64,000 nucleotides of DNA from Streptomyces olivochromogenes (GCF_021538895.1 NZ_JADDRL010000036.1:20011-84010), one strand, 5' to 3'; shown: positions 34,285 through 43,392, counted from the first letter of the stretch. Program-made: numbers and translations. The notes: a model not told the origin generated them from the letters alone.

Positions 34285-35687
34285 CAGGCGTTCTCTCCGG
34301 AGTTCTCGCCGGGGATGGACTCGGATGGGGGTTCTTCGCGCGTAGCGGTTCGCGACTCGGTGTCGGGCTCCGCCTCGGGCCGGGGCTTCGTCAGCCGGAC
34401 CGCGGGCTTGGCGTCCTCGGGCTCCGCGCCGGAGGGGACCGCGGGGAGCGGCCGGGTGTCCTGCGCGTCGGCCTGCTTGCCCTGGCCGGCGTCGAACAAC
34501 GACAGCCCCGGGGTGTGCAGTTCGGCGAAGCGCTCCACGTCGCGGCGGGAGGCGCGGGCCGCGCGCTTGGCCTGACGGCGGTTGAGGTGGCCGGGGCCAC
34601 GGCCGCCGATGATCCGGGCGATGGTGAACAGCACCAGGACCAGGGCCATCAGGACGGCCGCCGCGCCGAAACCACGGGCGATCATCGTGGGCTCGGGCGA
34701 CTTGACGAAGTTGAAGACGGCGAGCGGCAGCGACACCATCGGCCCGGCCGACGGGTCGAGGTTCTTCGCCGCGGTGAAGCCGGCCGTGAGCAGCACCGGT
34801 GAGGTCTCGCCGATACCGCGGGCGGTACCGAGGATGACGGCGGTGGCCAGGCCCGAGCGTGCCGTGGGCAGCACGACGTGCCACACGGTCCGCCAGCGCG
34901 GCGCGCCCAGCGCCTCCGAGGCCTCGGTCAGCGTGCCCGGCACCAGCCGCAGCACCACGTCCGCGGCGCGGATCACGATCGGCAGCATCATCACGCTGAT
35001 CGCGAAGCCCGCGGCCAGACCCGACTTCTGCATGCCGAGCCCGAGGATCCAGACCGCGTACACCATCAGACCGGCGACGATCGACGGCAGCGCGGTCATC
35101 GCCTCGACGATCGTGCGCACGAACCGGGAGAAGCGGCCCTGGATCTGGTTCAGGTACACGGCGCAGGCGAGCCCCAGCGGCACGGTGATCACCAGCGCGA
35201 TGGTGATCATGATGAGCGTGCCGAGCATCGCGTGCGCGATACCGCCGTGGGTGAGCGGGTCGAGCGGGCCCGACGCCTGCATGTCCTGGGTGAAGAAGTT
35301 GCCGTGCGGCAGCGCCTCGCGCCCGCGCCAGGCGGTGAAGCCGACGACGAGGGTGAGCGCGATGAACAGCAGCGTGGCCGCCGTCCACAGCACGATGGTC
35401 ATCACCCGGTCCCGTACCGCCTGCCCGTTCTCCTCCAGGCCGGTCAGCACCGCGTAGATACCGAGGAAGGACACATAGGCGGTGAGAGTGAAGCCCAGGG
35501 GCCCGGAGAACGGGGCGAGTTCACCGAACAGCAGCACGGCGACGCACAGTCCCGAGGCCGCGGCGCCGAACAGGGACAGCACGCCGGAGCGGGTGAGACC
35601 GCCGATCCGGCGGGGCACGTCGGGGACCTCGGGGAGCGCTTCGACGGGCGCGGCCGTCTCGGGGACGAGCTCTTCTACGACGGTCAT
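34284..35687 (-). CDS. pstA: Phosphate-type ABC transporter permease PstA
   Basis: The 467-residue membrane protein has two extra N-terminal helices, then the six-helix BPD permease domain with the EAA loop EASEALGAPRWRTVWHVVLP. A cytoplasmic tail of about 100 residues rich in Glu, Pro and Arg follows (for example RPEAEPDTESRTATREEPP). Typical PstA proteins lack this tail. It pairs with PstC, whose stop is 2 bp before this start. The C-terminal tail could bind a regulator such as PhoU, but that is speculation. Confidence 0.92.
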   Translation of the reverse strand: MTVVEELVPETAAPVEALPEVPDVPRRIGGLTRSGVLSLFGAAASGLCVAVLLFGELAPFSGPLGFTLTAYVSFLGIYAVLTGLEENGQAVRDRVMTIVLWTAATLLFIALTLVVGFTAWRGREALPHGNFFTQDMQASGPLDPLTHGGIAHAMLGTLIMITIALVITVPLGLACAVYLNQIQGRFSRFVRTIVEAMTALPSIVAGLMVYAVWILGLGMQKSGLAAGFAISVMMLPIVIRAADVVLRLVPGTLTEASEALGAPRWRTVWHVVLPTARSGLATAVILGTARGIGETSPVLLTAGFTAAKNLDPSAGPMVSLPLAVFNFVKSPEPTMIARGFGAAAVLMALVLVLFTIARIIGGRGPGHLNRRQAKRAARASRRDVERFAELHTPGLSLFDAGQGKQADAQDTRPLPAVPSGAEPEDAKPAVRLTKPRPEAEPDTESRTATREEPPSESIPGENSGENA

Positions 35688-35689
35688 GT

Positions 35690-36709
35690 CTATGCCTCGC
35701 TCTGCGCGCCGGACCGGGAGCGGGCCACGATGGAAGAGGCGGTGAAGTTGACCGCCAGGGTGAGCAGGAAGAGCGCCAGGCCCGCCGCCATCAGCGCCGA
35801 CATGCCGAAGGGGGAGGCGTCGCCGTAGTGCAGGGCGATCAGCGAGGACACGGAGTTCGAGCCGGTCTGCAGGATGTGCGGCTGGATGGCGAACACCGGC
35901 GAGATGATCAGGTAGACGGCGATGGTCTCGCCGAGCGCCCGGCCGAGCCCCAGCATGGTGCCGCCGATGATGCCGCCCTTGCCGTACGGCAGGACGACCG
36001 CCCGGATCATGCCCCAGCGGGTGGCGCCGAGTGCGTACGCGCCCTCGCGCTCGCCGGCCGGCGCCTGGGCGAACACCTCGCGCATCACCGAGCACTGGAT
36101 CGGCGCGACCATCAGCGCGACGACGATGCCGGCGACGAAGGTCGAGGCGGTGTAGACGCTCTGGGAGGCCAGCGGCTCACCGGGCTGCGCGCCGTCCACC
36201 TTCAGGAACGGGATCCATCCGAACCAGTCGGAGAGCCAGCGCGACAGTCCGATCACGTGCTGCTGGAGGAAGAACAGGCCCCACAGGCCGTAGACCACCG
36301 ACGGCACGGCGGCCATCAGGTCCACCATCGTCACCAGGGTGCGGCGCAGCGGGCGCGGGGCCACGTCGGAGATGAACAGCGCGGTTCCCACGGCGAGCGG
36401 CACGGAGATCGTCACCGCGACGACGGCGATGAGCAGGGTGCCGGTGAGCACGGCCGCGATGCCGAAGTTGTGGACGTCCGGCTGCCACTCGGCGGTCGTC
36501 AGGAAGGCCCAGATGCCTCTGGTGCGCAGCGCCTGACCCGCCCTCAACAGCAGGAACAGTCCGACGGCCGCCATGATGGCGAGGACCGTGACACCGGTGG
36601 CCGTCAACTGGTACCGGAAGATCCGGTCACCGAGCCCTCTCGCGGCGTTGGCCCGCCGCGGCACGGGTCTTTCGGCCTCCGGCCCGGCAGCACTCGACAG
36701 CGTGGACAC
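35690..36709 (-). CDS. pstC: Phosphate-type ABC transporter permease PstC
   Basis: The 339-residue protein has six or more helices and the permease EAA loop EGAYALGATRWGMIRAVVLP. The segment TISVPLAVGTALFISDVAP is typical of PstC. Its GTG start at 36709 opens the locus. The 250 bp upstream separate it from the sensor kinase stop and should contain the promoter. I did not find convincing PhoP direct repeats there. PstA follows with a 2-bp gap. Confidence 0.92.
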   Translation of the reverse strand: MSTLSSAAGPEAERPVPRRANAARGLGDRIFRYQLTATGVTVLAIMAAVGLFLLLRAGQALRTRGIWAFLTTAEWQPDVHNFGIAAVLTGTLLIAVVAVTISVPLAVGTALFISDVAPRPLRRTLVTMVDLMAAVPSVVYGLWGLFFLQQHVIGLSRWLSDWFGWIPFLKVDGAQPGEPLASQSVYTASTFVAGIVVALMVAPIQCSVMREVFAQAPAGEREGAYALGATRWGMIRAVVLPYGKGGIIGGTMLGLGRALGETIAVYLIISPVFAIQPHILQTGSNSVSSLIALHYGDASPFGMSALMAAGLALFLLTLAVNFTASSIVARSRSGAQSEA

Positions 36710-36959
36710 TACGTGCGTCCCCCCACCCCTACGGAAATGACACTCCCCGCACAGGACCGGTCGGTCGCCGTGCGGACAGAGTCAATGGCCGGATGCTTTC
36801 GCGCCAACGCGTCGAACATGGATGGGACGTGAACGGTCCATGCCATTTCAGTGGTAGTGATGTGCATGCCTGTGCGCGCTGTGGCATACGGCGCGCCGGC
36901 GCACTACGGGACCTCCAGGACGGCGCCGGACGGGCCTCTCGGACCGCGCCGGGCGGCCC
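36710..36959 (-). promoter_or_regulatory. Upstream region of the Pst-like locus
   Basis: This 250-bp gap between the kinase stop and the PstC start must contain the locus promoter. A TTGACT at 36785-36780 (minus) could be a -35 element, but no matching -10 was seen. Single GTTCAC and GTTCGA elements occur near 36813-36834 (minus) but are 17 bp apart, not the 11 bp of PHO boxes. Confidence 0.3.
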
Positions 36960-38450
36960 TCAGACGGCGCCGGGCATGCCTGAGCCGACCGTGAAGCCGA
37001 TGACCGAGCCGCCGCCCTCGCGCCGGAAGGCGAAGGGTGTGCCGCCGTGGGCCACGGCCACCTCGCGCACGATGGACAGGCCGAGGCCCGAGCCGGGCAG
37101 GGAGCGGGCGTCGGCGGCGCGGTAGAAGCGGTCGAAGATGCGGATGAGGTCGCCGTCGGAGACCCCCGGCCCCCGGTCCAGGACCGTGACCCGGACCGTG
37201 CCGCCGCGGGCATCCCTGGCCTGGCCCGCTCCCCCGGCCCCGACGGCGCCCCAGGCCCCGGCGGCGCCCGGCAGCGGGCCGGTGATCTCGACCTCGATGG
37301 GCGCCTTGCCGCCCTCGTCGAACTTCGCCGCGTTCTCCACGAGGTTGGAGATGGCCCGCTGCAGCATCCCGGGGCGGCCGTCCGTGCTCGTGTCGCCGCT
37401 CGCCCGCAGCACCATCTCCCGACCGGTACGGCGCCGGGCGAGGCCCACCACGTCCTCAGCGAGGTCGGCGAGGTCCACCCGCTGCGGCGGCTCGGCGTCG
37501 GACTGCCCGGCCGCGAGGTCCACGAGCTCGTTGACCAGGTCGGTCAGCTCCCGCGCCTCCTGGCTGAGGTCGGCGACGAGCTCCTCGCGGGTGGCGGGCG
37601 GGAGTTCGTCGATCCGGCGCAGCAGGGAGATGTTCGTCCGCAGCGAGGTCAGCGGGGTGCGCAGCTCGTGGCCCGCGTCCTGGACCAGACGGCGCTGGTC
37701 CTCCTCGGACTGGGCGAGCCGGCCGAGCATGCGGTCGAAGGCGCGGCCGAGGCGCCCCACCTCGTCCAGGCCCGCGACCGGTACCTCGATGCCCAGCTGC
37801 CGGGTGCGGGCGACGTCCTCGGCGGCCGAGGTGAGCACGACCAGGCGCCGGGTGATGCGGCGGGCCAGCCACCAGCCGAAGAGCCCGGCGCCGACCACGA
37901 CGGCCGCCATGAGGGCGAGCGTGCGCTGCTGGAGCGCCCGCAGCAGGTCCTCGGTGTCGCTGAACTCCTGGGCGACCTGCACCGCGCCCCGCCCGTCGCC
38001 GAGCGAGACGGTGGCGATACGGAACAGGTCGGAGCCGACCGGGACGTCCCGGTACTCGACCGTCGTCCCGGCCTCCCGCGCGCTCGCCGTGGCCCGGTCG
38101 CGGCCGGAGACGGGCAGCACCGGGCTGCCGTGGTCGACGATCTGCCCCCGCGCGCCGAGCACCTGGACATCCGTGCGGGCGGGCCGCACCAGGTCGTGCC
38201 CCGGGCGGGAGGAGCTGAAATCCTCCGGCACCATCTCGTGCTGCCGCACCTCGTCCTGCACGTCCTGCACGACCTGCGTGAACACCGACTGCTGGTCCAC
38301 TCGCACCAGCCGGGCGGCGGCGCTGTAGGACAGGATGCCGACGAGGATCGTGACGGCGGCGGTGACGGCCGCGAAGGACACGGCGAAGGTCGTGCGCAGC
38401 GACACCAGTTTGGGCCGGCGCCGCGCCAGCAGCCGCCGCAGGCGGCCCAC
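36960..38450 (-). CDS. Two-component sensor histidine kinase (MprB-like)
   Basis: The 496-residue kinase has a membrane helix at about 20-45, an outer sensor domain of roughly 130 residues and a second helix near 178-198. A HAMP domain, an H-box (DAGHELRTPLTSLRT, phosphorylated His about 257) and a HATPase domain with NLVENAAKF and GSGLGLSIV follow. A glycine/alanine-rich insert lies inside the ATPase domain. GTG 38450 directly follows the response regulator stop with no gap. It lies between the regulator and the Pst-like operon and may control either; its signal is unknown. Confidence 0.9.
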   Translation of the reverse strand: MGRLRRLLARRRPKLVSLRTTFAVSFAAVTAAVTILVGILSYSAAARLVRVDQQSVFTQVVQDVQDEVRQHEMVPEDFSSSRPGHDLVRPARTDVQVLGARGQIVDHGSPVLPVSGRDRATASAREAGTTVEYRDVPVGSDLFRIATVSLGDGRGAVQVAQEFSDTEDLLRALQQRTLALMAAVVVGAGLFGWWLARRITRRLVVLTSAAEDVARTRQLGIEVPVAGLDEVGRLGRAFDRMLGRLAQSEEDQRRLVQDAGHELRTPLTSLRTNISLLRRIDELPPATREELVADLSQEARELTDLVNELVDLAAGQSDAEPPQRVDLADLAEDVVGLARRRTGREMVLRASGDTSTDGRPGMLQRAISNLVENAAKFDEGGKAPIEVEITGPLPGAAGAWGAVGAGGAGQARDARGGTVRVTVLDRGPGVSDGDLIRIFDRFYRAADARSLPGSGLGLSIVREVAVAHGGTPFAFRREGGGSVIGFTVGSGMPGAV

Positions 38451-39194
38451 TCAGTCCTCCCGCAGCACGTAACCCACGCCCCGGACGGTGTGGATCAGCT
38501 GCGGCGCGTCGGGCTCGTCCAGCTTGCGGCGCAGATAGCCGACGTAGACGGCCAGGTTCTTCGAGCCGGGGCCGAAGTCGTAGCCCCAGATGCGGTCGTA
38601 GATGGTCGAGTGGTCGAGCACGATGCCCGCGTTGCGGACCAGCAGCTCCAGCAGCTCGAACTCGGTGCGGGTCAGCTCCAGCTCGCGCCTGCCGCGCCAG
38701 GCCCGGCGGGCCTGGAGGTCCATGCGCAGCCCGGCGGCCCCGATCTGGCGGTCGGGGAGCTGGGTGTCCTTGGCCGGTTCGCTCGCGCCGCCGTTCGCGT
38801 TGGTCCCGGCGACGCCGGCGGTGACCGGGCTGGTGCGGCGCAGCAGGGCGCGCAGCCGGGCGAAGACCTCCTCGACGTCGAACGGCTTGACCACGTAGTC
38901 GTCGGCGCCGGCGTCGAGCCCGGCGATCCGGTCGGCGGTCTCCACGAGCGCGGTGAGCATCAGGATCGGCGTGCGGTCGCCCTCGGCGCGCAGCACCCGG
39001 CACACCTGGAGCCCGTCGATCCCGGGCATCATCACGTCCAGGAGGAGCACGTCCGGCGGGGTGCGATGGGCCTGCGCCAGCGCCTCGACGCCGTCGGCGA
39101 CCGCCGTGACCTGGTAACCCTCCAGGGTCAGGGCCCGCTCCAGGGCGTGTCGGATGGCGCGGTCGTCTTCGGCGAGCAGCACTGTCTGGGGCAC
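38451..39194 (-). CDS. OmpR-family response regulator (MprA-like)
   Basis: The 247-residue protein has a receiver domain (acidic pair in LLAEDDRAI, phospho-Asp in LLLDVMMPG, Thr in LMLTALVET, Lys in VVKPFD). A 35-residue linker leads to a winged-helix DNA-binding domain (RTEFELLELLVRN, LAVYVGYLRRKLD). It pairs with the kinase encoded immediately downstream. Similar MprA/MprB-type pairs respond to envelope stress. It is preceded by a terminator that closes the FMN reductase operon. Confidence 0.92.
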   Translation of the reverse strand: MPQTVLLAEDDRAIRHALERALTLEGYQVTAVADGVEALAQAHRTPPDVLLLDVMMPGIDGLQVCRVLRAEGDRTPILMLTALVETADRIAGLDAGADDYVVKPFDVEEVFARLRALLRRTSPVTAGVAGTNANGGASEPAKDTQLPDRQIGAAGLRMDLQARRAWRGRRELELTRTEFELLELLVRNAGIVLDHSTIYDRIWGYDFGPGSKNLAVYVGYLRRKLDEPDAPQLIHTVRGVGYVLRED

Positions 39195-39292
39195 GCTCCC
39201 AGTCTGCCAAGGCCTCGGCCGGTTCGGCCGGGCTGAGCGGGCCTACGATCACCCTTTTTACCGGTCTCTCACCGTCACAGGGGCAACGCGCG

Positions 39293-39335
39293 ACGAGGGC
39301 CCGCCGTCTTCTCGGTGAAGTCGGCGGGCCCTCGT
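39293..39335 (-). terminator. Terminator of the FMN reductase operon
   Basis: ACGAGGGCCCGCCG (39293-39306) and CGGCGGGCCCTCGT (39322-39335) form a perfect 14-bp stem with a 15-nt loop, 37 nt past the stop at 39373. Confidence 0.85.
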
Positions 39336-39372
39336 CCTGGCGTGGAACGCCCCGGTCCCCCACACCGGACGA

Positions 39373-39996
39373 TCACCCACCGGACGAGCTGACGCGGGCC
39401 AGCTGTTCCGCGAACGGCACCACCGTGAAGTCGGCGACCTCCAGATGCGCCGGCTTCTTCTCCTCGCGGCCCGCCGACAGACCCGTCATCAGCGCGGCCA
39501 GCTCACCGGCCGCCCGGTCGACGCGCTCCGGCAGCCCCTCGGCGCCCCAGTCCTCCGAGGCGGCGTACACCCCGGTCGGGACGGTCACGGCCCGCAGGTG
39601 GGCGAAGAGCGGACGCAGCGCGTGCTCCAGCACCAGGGAGTGCCGGGCGGTGCCGCCGGTCGCGGCGATCAGCACCGGCTTGCCCGCCAGCGCGTCCTTG
39701 TCGAGCACGTCGAAGAAGGACTTGAACAGTCCGCTGTACGAGGCGGAGAACACCGGCGTGACGACGATCAGCCCGTCCGCCCGCGTCACCGCGTCCAGCG
39801 CGGCCGCCAGCGCCTTCCCTGGGAATCCGTTGGTGAAGTTGTGCGCGATCTCCACGGCGAGGTCGCGCAGCTCGACGACCTCGACGACCTCGCCGTCCAC
39901 CGGGGTCTTCCGGTCGACGGCGGCGGCCAGCCGGTCGGCCAGCAGCCGGGTGGAGGACGGGACGCTCAGCCCCGCCGAGACGACGACGAGCTTCAT
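39373..39996 (-). CDS. CE1759-type NAD(P)H-dependent FMN reductase
   Basis: The 207-residue flavodoxin-fold protein begins MKLVVVSAGLSVPSSTRLLA, the phosphate loop for FMN. A second loop, VVTPVFSASYSGLFKSFFDVL, holds the isoalloxazine ring. It should supply reduced FMN to the luciferase-like monooxygenase encoded just upstream. ATG 39996 overlaps the monooxygenase stop as ATGA. A strong terminator follows. Confidence 0.9.
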   Translation of the reverse strand: MKLVVVSAGLSVPSSTRLLADRLAAAVDRKTPVDGEVVEVVELRDLAVEIAHNFTNGFPGKALAAALDAVTRADGLIVVTPVFSASYSGLFKSFFDVLDKDALAGKPVLIAATGGTARHSLVLEHALRPLFAHLRAVTVPTGVYAASEDWGAEGLPERVDRAAGELAALMTGLSAGREEKKPAHLEVADFTVVPFAEQLARVSSSGG

Positions 39997-41129
39997 GCGG
40001 CGGTCTCCTCTTCCCCGGTGTCCCCGGTCTTCTCGGTTTCCCGGGCTTCCCCGGCGGTCTCCTTGGCGGCCAGCAGCGACGCGTGGGTCGGCGCGTCCGG
40101 CACGTCGGCCGGGCGGCCCTTGGCGAACTCCTCGCGCAGCACCGGCACGACCTCCTCGCCCAGCAGGTCGAGCTGCTCCAGCACGGTCTTCAGCGGCAGG
40201 CCCGCGTGGTCCATCAGGAACAGCTGACGCTGGTAGTCGCCCGCGTACTCGCGGAAGGACAGCGTCTTCTCGATGACCTGCTGCGGGGAGCCGACGGTCA
40301 GCGGGGTCTGGTCGGTGAAGTCCTCCAGGGACGGCCCGTGACCGTAGACCGGCGCGTTGTCGAAGTACGGACGGAACTCGCGCACCGCGTCCTGCGAGTT
40401 CTTCCGCATGAACACCTGGCCGCCGAGCCCGACGATCGCCTGCTCCGGGGTGCCGTGGCCGTAGTGGGCGTACCGCGTCCGGTAGAGCTCGATCATCCGC
40501 TTGGTGTGTTCGGCCGGCCAGAAGATGTTGTTGTGGAAGAAGCCGTCGCCGTAGTACGCGGCCTGCTCGGCGATCTCCGGGGAGCGGATGGAGCCGTGCC
40601 AGACGAACGGCGGTACGTCGTCCATCGGCCGCGGGGTGGAGGTGAAGCCCTGCAGCGGGGTGCGGAACTTCCCTTCCCAGTTCACGACGTCCTCGCGCCA
40701 CAGGCGGTGCAGCAGGGCGTAGTTCTCGATGGCGAGGTTGATGCCCTGGCGGATGTCCTGTCCGAACCAGGGGTAGACCGGGCCGGTGTTGCCGCGGCCC
40801 ATCATCAGGTCCACCCGGCCGTCGGCCAGGTGCTGGAGCATCGCGAAGTCCTCCGCGATCTTCACCGGGTCGTTGGTGGTGATGAGGGTGGTGGACGTGG
40901 AGAGGACCAGCTTCTCGGTCGTCGCCGCTATGTAGCCCAGCATCGTGGTCGGGGACGACGGCACGAACGGCGGGTTGTGGTGCTCACCGGTCGCGAAGAC
41001 GTCCAGGCCGACCTCCTCCGCCTTCTGCGCGATGGCGACCATGGCCTTGATGCGCTCGCGCTCGGTCGGCGTCCGGCCCGTGGTCGGGTCCGGAGTGACG
41101 TCACCGACGCTGAAGATCCCGAACTGCAT
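39993..41129 (-). CDS. CE1758-type FMN-dependent luciferase-like monooxygenase
   Basis: The 378-residue TIM-barrel protein has bacterial-luciferase family features: MQFGIFSVGD at the start, VFATGEHHNPPFVPSSP, LSTSTTLITTNDPVKIAEDF and DLMMGRGNTGPVYPW. With the reductase encoded downstream it forms a two-component FMNH2-dependent oxygenase. The substrate is unknown. A TGACGGTT...AACCGTCA inverted repeat lies 23 bp upstream of the start, so it may be regulated locally. It is divergent from the AraC-type gene. Confidence 0.88.
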   Translation of the reverse strand: MQFGIFSVGDVTPDPTTGRTPTERERIKAMVAIAQKAEEVGLDVFATGEHHNPPFVPSSPTTMLGYIAATTEKLVLSTSTTLITTNDPVKIAEDFAMLQHLADGRVDLMMGRGNTGPVYPWFGQDIRQGINLAIENYALLHRLWREDVVNWEGKFRTPLQGFTSTPRPMDDVPPFVWHGSIRSPEIAEQAAYYGDGFFHNNIFWPAEHTKRMIELYRTRYAHYGHGTPEQAIVGLGGQVFMRKNSQDAVREFRPYFDNAPVYGHGPSLEDFTDQTPLTVGSPQQVIEKTLSFREYAGDYQRQLFLMDHAGLPLKTVLEQLDLLGEEVVPVLREEFAKGRPADVPDAPTHASLLAAKETAGEARETEKTGDTGEEETAA

Positions 41130-41151
41130 GGTCGCTCATCCTCCAAGTTGT

Positions 41152-41182
41152 TGACGGTTCAACTATACCCCTCCAACCGTCA
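41152..41182. promoter_or_regulatory. Inverted repeat in the monooxygenase/AraC divergent region
   Basis: TGACGGTT (41152-41159) and AACCGTCA (41175-41182) form a perfect 8-bp inverted repeat separated by 15 bp. It lies between the divergent starts at 41129 and 41235. It may be a binding site for the AraC-type protein or another dimeric regulator. Confidence 0.5.
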
Positions 41183-41234
41183 CCCCTTCCCCGGTATTCC
41201 GACCGTTGTCAGTGCCCCGTTCTACGATCCCCTC

Positions 41235-42041
41235 ATGGCCGCCCCACGCCGTGACACCCGAGGCATCGTCGACGCCGCGGAGCTCTTCGCGCACGTGGAC
41301 TTCCGCCGCCGCGAGCCCGCCGAGCCGCTGCGCCCCTATCTGGAGCACTACTGGCTGATCGACTGGGACCTCCCCCAGCCGTACGCCTCGCACGTCGTCC
41401 CGCACCCCTCGGTGAACGTCGTCTTCCAGACGTACGCCGACCAGGAGCCCTTCGCCGAGGTCGCCGGCATCGGGCTCGGGCTCTTCACCCAGAAACTGGA
41501 GGGGAGGGGACGGGTCTGCGGAATCCAGTTCCGGCCCGGCGGCTACCGCCCCTTCGCCCCCGACCGGCCGGTCTCGGAGTGGACGGGCCGACGGGTCCGG
41601 CTCCCCGACACCGACCCGGCACCCGTCCTCACCCCGGACGACGAGGACGCCCGCGTCGCGGCCCTCGACGCCTTCCTGCTCTCCCTGGACCCCCGCCCCG
41701 ACCCGCAGGCCGACCTCGCGATGGCCCTCGTCGACCGGATCCGCGCCGACCGCACGATCCGCCGCGTCGCCGACTTCGCCGCGGCCGAGGGCATGTCCGT
41801 ACGACTGCTCCAGCGGCTGTTCGCCGCCTACGTCGGCGTCGGCCCGAAGTGGGTCATCCTGCGCTACCGCATCCACGAGGCCCTGGAGCGCGCCGAGACC
41901 GAGCACGCGGTGGACTGGGCGGCGCTCGCCGCCGACCTCGGCTATGCGGACCAGGCACACCTCGTCCGCGACTTCACCGCGACGGTGGGGGTCCCCCCGA
42001 CCGCCTACGCCACGAAGGCCTCCGGCCCGGCAGCCACCTGA
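41235..42041 (+). CDS. AraC-family transcriptional regulator
   Basis: The 268-residue protein has an N-terminal cupin-like DUF6597-type domain (LRPYLEHYWLIDWDLP, GIQFRPGGYRPF) and a C-terminal AraC helix-turn-helix pair (RLLQRLFAAYVGVGPKWV and LAADLGYADQAHLVRDF). It probably controls the divergent FMN reductase/monooxygenase operon. The start at ATG 41235 was chosen because the domain follows directly. Its end lies 4 bp from the convergent acetyltransferase gene. Confidence 0.9.
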   Translation: MAAPRRDTRGIVDAAELFAHVDFRRREPAEPLRPYLEHYWLIDWDLPQPYASHVVPHPSVNVVFQTYADQEPFAEVAGIGLGLFTQKLEGRGRVCGIQFRPGGYRPFAPDRPVSEWTGRRVRLPDTDPAPVLTPDDEDARVAALDAFLLSLDPRPDPQADLAMALVDRIRADRTIRRVADFAAAEGMSVRLLQRLFAAYVGVGPKWVILRYRIHEALERAETEHAVDWAALAADLGYADQAHLVRDFTATVGVPPTAYATKASGPAAT

Positions 42042-42045
42042 ACCT

Positions 42046-42477
42046 CTAGTCCAGCGGCTTTCTGAAGTGGAACGCCGCGATGGACATCCGCTCGCGCAGA
42101 TAGAAGCGGTGCGCGTCGGTGCGGTGCGTACCGGAGTCCAGCTCCAGCTCGTGGCAGCCGAGGGCGCGGGCGCGCTCCTCCAGGTGGGCCAGGAGCGCGC
42201 GCCCTACACCTCCGGAGCGGACGGCCGCCGAGGTGACCAGGTCGTCGACGTACAACTGACGCAGCGTGCCGGTGTTGACGATCACCCGCCAGCCGGCGAC
42301 CCCGGCGCACACCCCCTCGTCGGTGTAGGCGGCGGTGAACCGCAGCCCCTGCGCGTGCCCCTCCTCGTACACCTGCCCGAAGAGCTCCTCGGTCAGATGC
42401 GGGCGCAGCTCGCGCAGAACGGGCAACAGCTCGGTGGCGAGCCGGGGATCGCCCGGCTTCACGTCAACGATCTCCAT
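42046..42477 (-). CDS. GNAT-family N-acetyltransferase
   Basis: The 143-residue protein has the GNAT acetyl-CoA loop in SGGVGRALLAHLEERA and the preceding strand LRQLYVDDLV. The C-terminal strand ends in FHFRKPLD. Acceptor unknown. It starts at ATG 42477, convergent with the AraC-type gene and 21 bp from the end of the oxidoreductase gene on the same strand. Confidence 0.88.
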   Translation of the reverse strand: MEIVDVKPGDPRLATELLPVLRELRPHLTEELFGQVYEEGHAQGLRFTAAYTDEGVCAGVAGWRVIVNTGTLRQLYVDDLVTSAAVRSGGVGRALLAHLEERARALGCHELELDSGTHRTDAHRFYLRERMSIAAFHFRKPLD

Positions 42478-42498
42478 GGGCCGCACCCTAGACAATCG

Positions 42499-43392
42499 CT
42501 ACGGGACGAGGACCAGCCGCCCCCGGACCCCGCCCTCGGCCAGCCGGGCGTGCGCCTTGGCGGCCTCGTCCAGGCCGTAGGTCTCGGCCACCCGCAGGGT
42601 CAGCACGCCCTCGTCCACCAGCCGCGACAGCTCGGCCAGCCGCGCCCCGTCGGCGTCCACCTCGACCGCCGTGGTCCGCACGCCCCGCACGGACGCCGGG
42701 TGGGCCCCCGGACGGACGCCCACGTAGGCGCCGCCGTCCCGCACCCACTCCAGGGCCCGCTCACCGAGGAACGCCGCGTCCAGGACGGCGTCGGCCTCGC
42801 CCGGCGCCGCCTCGGCGGTCGTGAAGCGCGCCGCCCCCAGGGACCGTACGAGCTCCTCGTCCCCCTCGCGGGCGACCGCGGTCACCTCGATCCCGCGGTG
42901 CGCGGCGAGCTGCACGGCGAACCCGCCGACCGCGCCGGCCGCGCCCGTCACCAGCAGCGACTGCCCGACCGAGAGCTCCAGCAGGTCCAGGGCCTGCGCG
43001 GCGGTCAGCGCGTTCAGCGGCAGCGTGGCCGCGTGCGCGGCGTCCGCCGTCGTCGGCGCCTTGGCGACCGCGTCCGTGTCGACGACGACGTACTCGGCGT
43101 GCGTGCCGAGCGGCTTCGCCATGCCGTAGTGCAGGGCCACCACCTCGTCGCCGACGCTCCACGCTCCCCCATCGACGCCCACGGCGTCGACCGTCCCGGC
43201 CACGTCCCAGCCGAGGCCGATCCGCCGGCCGGCCCCGCCGAAGAACCCGGCCCTGACCCCCGCGTCGACCGGGTTCAGCGCGGCGGCCGCCACCTTGATC
43301 CGCACCTCGCGCGCACCCGGCTCGGGCAGCTCGCTCTCCACGATCTCCACGACCTCGGGCCCGCCGAACTCCGTCACCACTGCAGCACGCAT
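42499..43392 (-). CDS. NADP-dependent medium-chain oxidoreductase, zinc-free
   Basis: The 297-residue quinone oxidoreductase-like protein has the GroES-like start (MRAAVVTEFGGPEVVEIVE, then ALNPVDAGVRAGFF). A Rossmann segment with SLLVTGAAGAVGGFAVQLA follows. No catalytic zinc ligands are seen. It is divergent from an HxlR-type regulator, whose gene starts 126 bp away. This is a common arrangement in which HxlR represses the reductase in response to electrophiles or quinones. ATG 43392 has GGGGAG 9 nt upstream. Confidence 0.88.
   Translation of the reverse strand: MRAAVVTEFGGPEVVEIVESELPEPGAREVRIKVAAAALNPVDAGVRAGFFGGAGRRIGLGWDVAGTVDAVGVDGGAWSVGDEVVALHYGMAKPLGTHAEYVVVDTDAVAKAPTTADAAHAATLPLNALTAAQALDLLELSVGQSLLVTGAAGAVGGFAVQLAAHRGIEVTAVAREGDEELVRSLGAARFTTAEAAPGEADAVLDAAFLGERALEWVRDGGAYVGVRPGAHPASVRGVRTTAVEVDADGARLAELSRLVDEGVLTLRVAETYGLDEAAKAHARLAEGGVRGRLVLVP

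Noticed and set aside
36710..36959. PHO boxes upstream of PstC
   Set aside because: Only isolated GTTCAC-like words were found, 17 bp apart, not the 11-bp direct repeats bound by PhoP.
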